A stretch of DNA of 6,600 bases from Candidatus Nanopelagicaceae bacterium. Lineage in GTDB: Bacteria; Actinomycetota; Actinomycetes; Nanopelagicales; Nanopelagicaceae. The stretch covers positions 1-6,600 of the forward strand of contig CANLFL010000047.1 in NCBI GenBank assembly GCA_947489825.1. Direction: 5' to 3'. The translations under genes were made by a program, and so were the position numbers. This document shows, piece after piece, positions 1 through 6,327 of the stretch (positions within the stretch are counted from its first letter, which is position 1; every line of letters begins with the position of its first letter). The notes beneath the pieces were generated by a model, which saw nothing but the letters and a program-made list of their open reading frames with translations, did not search any database and had not been told where the DNA came from.

Positions 1-2
1 GT

Positions 3-31
3 TTCACACGCTAGAAAAATACCTGTAAACT
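3..31 (+). promoter_or_regulatory. Putative sigma-70-type promoter of tRNA-Ser
   Basis: A -35 box TTCACA (3-8, five of six matches to TTGACA) is separated by exactly 17 bp from a -10 box TAAACT (26-31, fits TANNNT). The expected transcript start, near 38, is about 7 nt before the mature tRNA 5' end at 45, the usual short 5' leader of a tRNA gene. No comparable pair of boxes is seen in front of the second tRNA copy at 6166. The match is seen in the sequence; promoter activity is inferred. Confidence 0.6.
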
Positions 32-44
32 CACACTTGTACTT

Positions 45-133
45 GGAGACGTCGCATAGCCCGGTCGAGTGCGCCTCACTGCTAACGAGGTAAGGTGTAA
101 AAGCCTTCAGGAGTTCAAATCTCCTCGTCTCCG
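45..133 (+). tRNA. tRNA-Ser(GCU)
   Basis: An 89-nt class II tRNA that decodes AGC/AGU serine codons. The acceptor stem GGAGACG (45-51) pairs fully with CGTCTCC (126-132), with discriminator G133. The 3-bp D stem is GCA/TGC (54-56/70-72) with GG at 63-64. The anticodon arm is 74-90 with loop CTGCTAA (79-85) and anticodon GCT at 81-83. A long variable arm (91-108) with AAGG/CCTT pairing is typical of serine tRNAs. The T arm AGGAG-TTCAAAT-CTCCT (109-125) is perfect. CCA is not encoded; CTC follows. Two oddities: base 9 is C rather than a purine, and the anticodon stem has an A78/C86 mismatch next to the loop, where the mycobacterial gene has A-T. With a promoter in front and a sound acceptor stem it is probably functional. 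Its 3' part (75-136) recurs perfectly at 6196-6257, so it also looks like the left boundary of an inserted unit. Confidence 0.88.
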
Positions 134-136
134 CTC
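75..136 (+). repeat. 62-bp direct repeat, left copy (putative attL core)
   Basis: This block is identical, base for base, to 6196-6257 (offset 6,121). It starts in the 5' strand of the anticodon stem, runs through the anticodon loop, variable arm, T arm and acceptor 3' strand, and ends 3 bp after the discriminator base. Upstream of it the two copies agree at only 20 of 30 positions, and downstream they diverge at once. Tyrosine recombinases are known to use tRNA anticodon loops as crossover sites, with an identity block running to the tRNA 3' end so that the gene is rebuilt on integration. The CTC and GAG arms of the anticodon stem around the 7-nt loop would be the paired core-binding sites. 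The identity is seen directly; the att role is inferred. Confidence 0.7.
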
Positions 137-181
137 TACATTTCTAAGTTATGGACATTCGAGTTAAATAGATTCATCTCT

Positions 182-215
182 TTTGTGATAGTTAAACCAG
201 CCATATCATTCTCTG
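182..215 (+). promoter_or_regulatory. Putative leaderless promoter of the E1-prpBCD operon
   Basis: TATCAT at 204-209 fits the TANNNT -10 pattern and sits 6 nt before the ATG at 216, so transcription would start at or within a base of the start codon. A weak -35 candidate, TTGTGA (183-188), is 15 bp upstream of it. No purine-rich ribosome binding site is visible between 191 and 215, which agrees with leaderless initiation, a common mode in actinobacteria. The rest of the 134-215 spacer shows no clear rho-independent terminator after the tRNA, so read-through from the tRNA promoter is a second possible source of operon transcript. Inference from short motifs. Confidence 0.35.
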
Positions 216-2591
216 ATGGGAATATCTGAAAAAGATTTAGCAATACTTGAAGAGATTCAAACTCGCACCCTCTGGCTCACTGTGCGGATGATTGATTATG
301 CAAATCATGATCGCCCAAATATAGATGGAATCAAAGTAGGAGGACACCAGGCGTCTAGTGCATCAATGATTTCAATTTTAACTTCTCTTTACTTCCATCA
401 TCTCGATGCGAATGATCGAGTGAGTGTGAAGCCACACTCATCTCCTGTATTCCACTCAATCCAATACTTGCTTGGAAACTTGGATAAGAAATATCTCACA
501 TCACTACGAAGTGCTGGTGGTCTCCAAAGTTATCCATCACGAACTAAAGATCCGGATACAGTCGATTTCTCTACAGGTTCTGTCGGCCTCGGTGCTGCTG
601 CTCCACTCTTCGCCGGAGTTACTCGTCGCTATGTTGATGCTCATTTTGGTGCACGACCAGCTTCACGTTTTATCGCTCTCATAGGAGATGCCGAACTCGA
701 TGAAGGAAATATTTGGGAAGCGGTCGCAGATCCGGCAACAGATGGTCTTGGAAATGTTATGTGGGTTGTGGATTTTAATCGCCAATCGCTAGATAGAGTT
801 ATTCCAGGTATTCGTATCGCACAATGGCGTGCACAATTTGAAGCTGCTGGTTGGCATGTGGCTGAAGTTAAATATGGCTCCAAACTCAAGAAAGCCTTTC
901 AAGCACCCGGCAGCGATTTGTTCAAGCAATGGTTTGACGATATTCCAAACGAGCAATATCAGTCTTTATTTGGCCAGAAGTTAGAAGATTTACGTGCTCG
1001 ATTCTTAGATGGTGCACCAAAGGGAGTGGAAGAACACCTCAAGAAATACAGCGATACCAAACTCTTTGAGATTCTCAGTGACCTCGGTGGTCACAATATT
1101 GAATCTCTCGTTGAAACTTTTCAAGAATGTGATGGCGTAAATGATCGACCAAGTGTTGTATTTGCATACACCGTAAAGGGATGGGGACTGCCTATGGCGG
1201 GAGACCCACGCAATCACTCAGCTCAGATGCAAGTTGAACAAATTGATGCATTGCGCAAAGAATCAGGACGAACGCTAGAAAATGAATGGGATGGCTTTGA
1301 TCTAACAAGTGATGCTGGAAAATTCCTGGCACTTCGCAGTGCGGCTCTTAAGCGACCGGAGCCTGTTGCGCAAATAAACGCCGAAATCCCGATAACTACA
1401 AATGCGAAAAGCACAGGAAAAATCTCAACTCAGGAAGTATTTGGTCGCGTACTCAGCGAAATTAGTCGCGATGAAGCAATTCGTCCATACCTAGTCACTA
1501 CGGCGCCCGATGTTGCAACATCAACCAACCTCGGTGGATTTATCAACCGTACCGGTGTATTTCACCCGAAAGAATTGCGCCGTTGGAATGAAGATCCAAT
1601 TCTCAAGTGGGCCGAAGGTCCTACAGGTCAACATATAGAACTTGGCATAAGTGAAATGAATTTGTTTATGCTTCTTGGGATGCTTGGTCTTTCATATGAT
1701 CATTCCAACCAACCACTTATTCCAATCGGCACCGTCTATGACCCATTTGTTCTTCGTGGCCTAGATGCATTTATTTATAGCGTTTATTCAGGTGCGAAAT
1801 TTATTATTGCTGGAACGCCATCGGGTGTAACTCTTGCACCTGAAGGTGGTGCACATCAATCAACAATTACTCCATCAGTTGGAATGGAATTACCGGGGGT
1901 AGTTCTAATGGAGCCTGCATATGCTCAAGCTCTTGATTGGATGCTCTGTGATGCAATCGCCCATGTTGCTGGCAGCAAGGTTGATACAACTCCAGATTTA
2001 AGACCGAATGAATTGGCATTTTATTTCCGACTTACAACTCGCCCAATAGATCAAACTCCATTTAATGATGCCCGCGATCGCTTAGGTGAGGCGCTCCTTC
2101 GCTCGCAAGTATTAGCTGGTGCTTATCGACTAGTAGATGGTCGTAACACTGCTGGTGTAACTATTGAAGATGCAAATGCACCAGTAGTTCACCTCGTTGG
2201 TACCGGTGCAGTTATGCCTGAAGTTCTAGAAGCTGCGAAAGAGTTAGCAAGTGAAGGAGTTATCGCACACGTCGTAGATATCACTTCACCTGGCCGCCTC
2301 TATGGCAGCTGGCAGCGGACATTGAAACAGGGGATTCGTACAGCAAGCACTCCATCTTTTCCTGGTGCATTACGTCCAATATTTACGGAACGTGCGCCAA
2401 TCGTGTCAATTCATGATGGTGCGTCGCATGCAATGGCATGGCTAGGTTCAGCACTCGGTATGCCACAAGTAGCAATGGGTGTCGATGTGTTTGGTCAATC
2501 AGGAACAATTCATGATCTTTATAAGATTCATGATCTTGATTCAGGTTCAATCGTGAACGGTGCATTAGCGGCTCTAAGTTTGAATGTGTAG
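216..2591 (+). CDS. Homodimeric 2-oxoacid dehydrogenase E1 component (AceE/MdeB-like)
   Basis: A thiamine-diphosphate enzyme of the single-chain (alpha2) E1 type, 791 aa, expected in the cytoplasm. It should decarboxylate a 2-oxoacid and pass the acyl group to a lipoyl E2. Domains in order: an N-terminal pyrophosphate-binding domain (about 15-330), a pyrimidine-binding domain (about 400-615) and a C-terminal transketolase-like domain (about 650-790). Landmarks that line up with E. coli AceE as I recall it are GGH at 42-44 (AceE H106), H74, the cofactor motif GD(157-158)...N188, H334 after TVKGWG, the Glu of GISE (E480, activating the cofactor) and H547. The protein starts about 62 residues later than AceE relative to GGH, so the N-terminal region that AceE uses to bind E2 is missing. 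An in-frame stop at 189-191 and no ATG, GTG or TTG before 216 fix the start. As first gene of a prpBCD operon it probably acts on 2-oxobutyrate, giving propionyl-CoA, as proposed for Pseudomonas MdeB. Pyruvate cannot be excluded. No E2 or E3 gene is in the window. Confidence 0.88.
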   Translation: MGISEKDLAILEEIQTRTLWLTVRMIDYANHDRPNIDGIKVGGHQASSASMISILTSLYFHHLDANDRVSVKPHSSPVFHSIQYLLGNLDKKYLTSLRSAGGLQSYPSRTKDPDTVDFSTGSVGLGAAAPLFAGVTRRYVDAHFGARPASRFIALIGDAELDEGNIWEAVADPATDGLGNVMWVVDFNRQSLDRVIPGIRIAQWRAQFEAAGWHVAEVKYGSKLKKAFQAPGSDLFKQWFDDIPNEQYQSLFGQKLEDLRARFLDGAPKGVEEHLKKYSDTKLFEILSDLGGHNIESLVETFQECDGVNDRPSVVFAYTVKGWGLPMAGDPRNHSAQMQVEQIDALRKESGRTLENEWDGFDLTSDAGKFLALRSAALKRPEPVAQINAEIPITTNAKSTGKISTQEVFGRVLSEISRDEAIRPYLVTTAPDVATSTNLGGFINRTGVFHPKELRRWNEDPILKWAEGPTGQHIELGISEMNLFMLLGMLGLSYDHSNQPLIPIGTVYDPFVLRGLDAFIYSVYSGAKFIIAGTPSGVTLAPEGGAHQSTITPSVGMELPGVVLMEPAYAQALDWMLCDAIAHVAGSKVDTTPDLRPNELAFYFRLTTRPIDQTPFNDARDRLGEALLRSQVLAGAYRLVDGRNTAGVTIEDANAPVVHLVGTGAVMPEVLEAAKELASEGVIAHVVDITSPGRLYGSWQRTLKQGIRTASTPSFPGALRPIFTERAPIVSIHDGASHAMAWLGSALGMPQVAMGVDVFGQSGTIHDLYKIHDLDSGSIVNGALAALSLNV

Positions 2592-2600
2592 ACTTTAGCC

Positions 2601-3482
2601 ATGACCATGCCAACTGCTGGTGCAAAATTTAGACAAGCCCTTGCTGATGAAAAACCATTGCAAATTGTTGGAACAATCAATGCCAATCATGCGCTCCTTG
2701 CCAAGCGAGCAGGCTATCGAGCAATCTATCTATCTGGTGGTGGGGTTGCAGCTGGCTCTCTAGGAGTGCCTGATTTAGGAATTACAACTCTTGAAGATGT
2801 TTTAGTTGATGTACGACGCATCACCAACGTTTGCGATACGCCATTATTAGTTGATGCTGACACTGGTTTTGGGCCTTCAGCTTTCAATATTGGCCGGACA
2901 GTTAAAGACTTGATAAAAGCTGGTGCAGCGGGAATGCATATTGAAGATCAAGTTGGTGCTAAACGGTGCGGACATCGCCCCAATAAGGAAATAGTTACTA
3001 AGAGTGAAATGGTTGACCGAATTAAGGCAGCAGCAGACGCTCGTACTGATGACTCATTTCAGATTATGGCTCGCACGGATGCTATTGCAAATGAAGGTAT
3101 TGATTTAGCAATAGAGCGCGCCCTTGCTTACATTGAAGCGGGTGCTGATTTAGTTTTTCCAGAAGCAATTACTGATCTAAATGATTACAAGAAGTTTGCT
3201 CAAGCTGTAAAGAAACCAATTCTTGCAAATATCACTGAATTTGGGCTGACCCCGCTCTTTACCCGTGACCAGTTAGCAGCCCAAGGCGTTGGAATGATTT
3301 TGTATCCACTTTCAGCCTTTAGGGCAATGAATAAAGCGGCTGAAAATGTCTATGAACACATTCGCAGTGATGGAACCCAAGCAAATGTAATTAGCTCAAT
3401 GCAAAGTCGCGAAGAGCTATATGAACGCATCAACTACCACGCATTTGAAAAAGCGCTCGATCAATATCGCGACGAAAAATAA
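2601..3482 (+). CDS. prpB: 2-methylisocitrate lyase PrpB
   Basis: Cleaves 2-methylisocitrate to pyruvate and succinate, the last step of the methylcitrate cycle; cytoplasmic, Mg-dependent. The 293-aa protein belongs to the isocitrate lyase/PEP mutase superfamily and is close to the roughly 296-residue E. coli enzyme. It has SGGG (45-48), the metal-binding DAD (85-87), HIED (113-116) and the signature KRCGH at 121-125 with catalytic Cys123. Long shared blocks such as [12 protein letters not shown] and [11 protein letters not shown] separate it from isocitrate lyase and from PEP mutase. The gene begins 9 nt after the E1 stop and has no clear ribosome binding site, so translational coupling is likely. 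The start could be the ATG at 2601 or the in-frame ATG at 2607. No key residue is missing. Confidence 0.95.
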   Translation: MTMPTAGAKFRQALADEKPLQIVGTINANHALLAKRAGYRAIYLSGGGVAAGSLGVPDLGITTLEDVLVDVRRITNVCDTPLLVDADTGFGPSAFNIGRTVKDLIKAGAAGMHIEDQVGAKRCGHRPNKEIVTKSEMVDRIKAAADARTDDSFQIMARTDAIANEGIDLAIERALAYIEAGADLVFPEAITDLNDYKKFAQAVKKPILANITEFGLTPLFTRDQLAAQGVGMILYPLSAFRAMNKAAENVYEHIRSDGTQANVISSMQSREELYERINYHAFEKALDQYRDEK

Positions 3483-3496
3483 GGAGCAGTTCTCCC

Positions 3497-4633
3497 ATGG
3501 TAGATTTCAAACCAAAGAAATCAGTTGCGCTCTCAGGTGTTAGTGCAGGCAACACAGCCCTTTGTAGCGTGGGTAAGAGTGGAAATGATTTGCACTACCG
3601 AGGCTTTGATATCGCAGACCTTGCAGCAAATTGTGAATTTGAAGAAGTAGCGCATCTACTTATACATGGCACTTTGCCTTCAGCTCCTCAATTAGTGGCG
3701 TACAAGAAAAAACTGCAAGGACTTCGCTCACTTCCGTCGCAGGTAAAAGCAATTTTGGAACAGATTCCAGCAACTGCCCATCCAATGGATGTAATGCGTT
3801 CGGGCGTTTCAGCACTTGGCTGTGTCACGCCAGAAGATGACTCGCATACAACTGACGGTGCACGCGAAATTGCTGACAAACTCATTGCGTGTCTACCTTC
3901 GATGCTCCTTTATTGGTATCACTTTGCCAATAGCTCAAAGCGAATTGCGTTAGAAACTGGTGATGATTCAATCGGTGGACACTTCCTTCACTTGCTACAC
4001 GGCAAGCCAGCCAGTGAGCTCTGGGTTAAATCAATGCATGCCTCACTAATTTTGTATGCAGAACATGAATTCAATGCCTCAACATTTGCTGGACGAGTGA
4101 TAGCTGGTACTGGCTCAGATCTCTTCTCTGCAATTACCGGTGCAATCGGAGCGTTGCGTGGGCCTAAGCATGGTGGCGCTAATGAAGTCGCCCTTGAAAT
4201 CCAAGAGCGTTACTCAAATCCAGACCAAGCCGAAGCTGATATTCGGGAACGCGTTGGAAATAAGGAAGTGGTCATTGGTTTTGGTCACCCCGTCTATACA
4301 GTCTCAGATCCGCGAAATGTAATTATTAAGAAGATTGCTTTCGATCTATCTGTCGACCAAGGCTCCACCTCACTTTATGAAGTTGCTGAGCGCATTGAAT
4401 CAGTGATGTGGGATGTCAAAAATATGTTCCCAAATCTTGATTGGTTCTCTGCGGTTGCCTATAAGCAAATGGGAATCCCCACAGCATTCTTTACTCCGAT
4501 ATTTGTTATTGCACGCACCACTGGATGGTCTGCTCACGTAATTGAGCAACGAATCGATAACAAGATTATTCGCCCAAGTGCTAATTACACAGGTCCAGAA
4601 GATTTAGAGTTCGTCCCCATTTCAAGCCGATAG
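3497..4633 (+). CDS. prpC: 2-methylcitrate synthase PrpC
   Basis: Condenses propionyl-CoA with oxaloacetate to 2-methylcitrate, the entry step of the methylcitrate cycle; cytoplasmic. The 378-aa protein has the citrate synthase fold and the short length of the methylcitrate branch, well below the roughly 430 aa of GltA-type enzymes. The catalytic triad is visible: His225 in GPKHGGANE, His264 in GFGHPVYT and Asp315 in NLDWFSAV. The C-terminal block [19 protein letters not shown] (351-369) is typical of PrpC. A strong ribosome binding site AAGGAG (3481-3486) overlaps the prpB stop codon and lies 10 nt before the ATG. Lying between prpB and prpD settles the choice of methylcitrate over citrate synthase, although such enzymes often also accept acetyl-CoA. 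Confidence 0.95.
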   Translation: MVDFKPKKSVALSGVSAGNTALCSVGKSGNDLHYRGFDIADLAANCEFEEVAHLLIHGTLPSAPQLVAYKKKLQGLRSLPSQVKAILEQIPATAHPMDVMRSGVSALGCVTPEDDSHTTDGAREIADKLIACLPSMLLYWYHFANSSKRIALETGDDSIGGHFLHLLHGKPASELWVKSMHASLILYAEHEFNASTFAGRVIAGTGSDLFSAITGAIGALRGPKHGGANEVALEIQERYSNPDQAEADIRERVGNKEVVIGFGHPVYTVSDPRNVIIKKIAFDLSVDQGSTSLYEVAERIESVMWDVKNMFPNLDWFSAVAYKQMGIPTAFFTPIFVIARTTGWSAHVIEQRIDNKIIRPSANYTGPEDLEFVPISSR

Positions 4634-4655
4634 TTACAAGAAAAGGAATAACTTC

Positions 4656-6107
4656 GTGTCATCACAGATTGCAAGACCAGCACAAGAATTTGATAATGAA
4701 ATTATCGATATCGTCGATTATGTATTGAATTATGAGATTAATTCAGATATCGCATATGAGACTGCATGGAATTGCCTCATGGACACAATTGGGTGCGGTC
4801 TTGAAGCCCTTGAATACGACGCCTGCACCAAACTTTTAGGCCCACTTGTTCCTGGAATAGTTACTGATAAAGGGGTACGAGTACCCGGGACATCATTTCG
4901 CCTAGATCCGGTACAAGGAGCCTTCAATATTGGGACAGCGATTCGATGGTTAGATTTCAATGACACTTGGCTGGCAGCCGAATGGGGACACCCGTCAGAT
5001 AATCTTGGCGCAATTCTTGCAACTGCTGATTGGATTGCTCAAAACCCATCATTTGGAAATGGAAAAAAACTGGTGATGCGGGATGTCCTCACCGCCATGA
5101 TTAAGGCTCATGAAATCCAAGGCTGTATTGCCCTAGAGAACTCCTTCAACAAAGTTGGACTTGATCACGTTATTTTGGTCAAGGTTGCATCTACTGCAGT
5201 TGTCTCACAATTGATGGACCTTACCCGCGAACAGACTCTTAATGCGGTATCGCTTGCCTGGGTTGATGGTCAAGCACTTCGAACATATCGCCATTTCCCA
5301 AATGCGGGATCGCGCAAATCATGGGCAGCAGGTGATGCAACTTCACGTGCAGTGCGACTGGCACTGATGGCGCGCGTTGGAGAGATGGGCTATCCAAGTG
5401 CGCTAACTGCGAAGATATGGGGCTTCTACGATTCGCTTTTCCGTGGAAAGCATTTCAGCTTTCAACGCTCCTATGGCTCATATGTTATGGAAAACATTCT
5501 CTTCAAAATCTCTTTTCCAGCTGAATTCCATTCACAAACAGCAGTGGAAGCTGCGATGACTCTCTTTGGACAGATGAAGGATGCAGGCAAGTCGGAGGCC
5601 GACATTGCAAAGGTAACGATTCGTACTCACGAGGCATGTATTCGAATTATTGATAAGAAGGGACCACTCGGAAATCCTGCCGACCGTGATCACTGTATTC
5701 AATATATGGTTGCAATACCACTCATTTTTGGGCGCTTAACCGCACGTGACTATGAAGACGAAATCGCCGCAGATCCACGTATCGACGTACTACGAGAGAA
5801 GATTACTTGCGTTGAGGATTCTGCATTTAGCCTTGATTATCACGATCCTTCTAAGCGCTCAATTGCAAATGCAATAACTATTACTTTTACAGATGGCACA
5901 GTCCTTGGAGAAGAAGTTGTTGAATATCCAATCGGGCATGCGCGACGCCGCACAGAGGGAATCCCGTTACTGCTTGAGAAATTCAAAATCAACCTGGCAC
6001 GAATTTATCCTGCAGATCAGCAGAAAGAGATTTTAGATCTCTGTTTAAATCGCTCAAAACTTGAAGCAACTCCGGTAGAAGAGTTCATGTCGCTTCTCGC
6101 GAAGTAG
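4656..6107 (+). CDS. prpD: 2-methylcitrate dehydratase PrpD
   Basis: Dehydrates 2-methylcitrate to 2-methyl-cis-aconitate, which a general aconitase then rehydrates to the PrpB substrate; cytoplasmic, MmgE/PrpD family, no iron-sulfur cluster expected. The protein is 483 aa, the same length as E. coli PrpD as I recall it, with shared blocks along the whole chain: WLDFNDTWLAAEWGHPSDN (98-116), HEIQGCIALENSFN (152-165), FPAEFHSQTAVEAAM (287-301) and EYPIGHARRR (423-432). It is thus of the enterobacterial PrpD type, not the divergent longer type found in Mycobacterium and Corynebacterium. The start is GTG at 4656, chosen because AAAAGGA (4641-4647) lies 8 nt upstream and the N-terminus then matches the family (MSSQ...EFDNEIIDIVDYV). 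It follows prpC by 22 nt and ends the operon. No terminator hairpin is visible after the stop. Confidence 0.95.
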   Translation: MSSQIARPAQEFDNEIIDIVDYVLNYEINSDIAYETAWNCLMDTIGCGLEALEYDACTKLLGPLVPGIVTDKGVRVPGTSFRLDPVQGAFNIGTAIRWLDFNDTWLAAEWGHPSDNLGAILATADWIAQNPSFGNGKKLVMRDVLTAMIKAHEIQGCIALENSFNKVGLDHVILVKVASTAVVSQLMDLTREQTLNAVSLAWVDGQALRTYRHFPNAGSRKSWAAGDATSRAVRLALMARVGEMGYPSALTAKIWGFYDSLFRGKHFSFQRSYGSYVMENILFKISFPAEFHSQTAVEAAMTLFGQMKDAGKSEADIAKVTIRTHEACIRIIDKKGPLGNPADRDHCIQYMVAIPLIFGRLTARDYEDEIAADPRIDVLREKITCVEDSAFSLDYHDPSKRSIANAITITFTDGTVLGEEVVEYPIGHARRRTEGIPLLLEKFKINLARIYPADQQKEILDLCLNRSKLEATPVEEFMSLLAK

Positions 6108-6165
6108 AAAGTAAGAAATCTATCTCCTGAGTGTGATGCCAGAACTTTCCGACCTCCGACCGCGT
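6108..6165 (+). other. Spacer after prpD with a tandem 7-bp repeat; no terminator seen
   Basis: This is the 58 nt between the prpD stop and the degenerate tRNA copy. It contains TCCGACC twice in direct tandem (6148-6154, 6155-6161), ending 4 nt before the tRNA-like sequence begins. I see no GC-rich hairpin with a T run, and no -35/-10 pair at the spacing found before the first tRNA. The heptamer could be a recombinase arm-type site or chance; the sequence does not decide. Confidence 0.35.
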
Positions 6166-6257
6166 AAAGAAGTCGCATAGTCTGGTCAGGCGCAACTCAC
6201 TGCTAACGAGGTAAGGTGTAAAAGCCTTCAGGAGTTCAAATCTCCTCGTCTCCGCTC
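6166..6257 (+). pseudogene. Degenerate tRNA-Ser(GCU) copy
   Basis: The block aligns without gaps to 45-136. Its last 62 bases are identical, with anticodon loop, GCT anticodon, variable arm and T arm all preserved. Its first 30 bases (6166-6195) match at only 20 positions. The 5' acceptor strand is AAAGAAG instead of GGAGACG, which leaves three of seven acceptor pairs broken (A/C, A/C, A/G). The D stem gains an A/C mismatch, and the anticodon stem has an extra A/G clash at its outer pair. No promoter is seen in front. It is therefore probably a non-functional remnant marking the right end of an inserted unit. A mixed origin, with a 5' half that came in with the element, is as likely as simple decay of a full duplicate. 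Confidence 0.75.
6196..6257 (+). repeat. 62-bp direct repeat, right copy (putative attR core)
   Basis: This is the perfect second copy of 75-136. Its left edge is CTCACTG in the anticodon stem and its right edge is the CTC after the discriminator base. Together with the left copy it brackets the E1-prpBCD operon exactly, with no other gene inside. Recombination between the copies would remove a 6,121-bp circle and leave one tRNA gene with the intact 5' half from 45-74. The repeat is certain; its role in integration is inferred. Confidence 0.7.
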
Positions 6258-6265
6258 AAATCAGT

Positions 6266-6295
6266 AATTTGATGTGTCTGCAGGAATATCAAATT
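6266..6295 (+). promoter_or_regulatory. Inverted repeat in the leader of the SDR gene
   Basis: AATTTGAT (6266-6273) and ATCAAATT (6288-6295) are perfect 8-bp complements around a 14-nt loop and are followed by two more T. A third copy of the motif, CAAAT (6257-6261), just upstream could pair with ATTTG (6267-6271) instead. A second small dyad, TCTTT/AAAGA (6303-6307/6313-6317), overlaps the start of the ribosome binding site. The 8-bp dyad may be a repressor operator or a weak AT-rich terminator protecting the next unit from read-through. No regulator gene is in the window, so neither can be chosen. Confidence 0.35.
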
Positions 6296-6327
6296 TTGGA
6301 CATCTTTCAATCAAAGAGAGGTTGACG

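Noticed and set aside
151..171. Six-codon reading frame (MDIRVK) in the leader before the E1 gene, as a leader peptide
   Set aside because: It has no ribosome binding site, no run of regulatory codons and no attenuator hairpin; such short frames are common by chance.
134..215. Thiamine-pyrophosphate riboswitch ahead of the TPP-dependent E1
   Set aside because: The conserved CTGAGA and ACC-TGATCTGG elements are absent, and the 82-nt space is tight for the full aptamer plus a promoter.
216..2591. E1 gene called plain aceE (pyruvate dehydrogenase)
   Set aside because: The landmarks fit the family, but the short N-terminus and the prpBCD context point to a different substrate, so no gene symbol is given.
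2383..2625. Minus-strand open frame across the E1-prpB junction
   Set aside because: It is low-complexity in residue content, matches no family, has no ribosome binding site, and overlaps two well-supported genes in a compact operon.
6105..6165. Rho-independent terminator after prpD
   Set aside because: No stem of useful length followed by a T run could be drawn in this stretch.
6166..6254. Second copy read as a working tRNA-Ser(GCU)
   Set aside because: Three of seven acceptor pairs, one D-stem pair and the outer anticodon-stem pair are broken, and no promoter is visible upstream.
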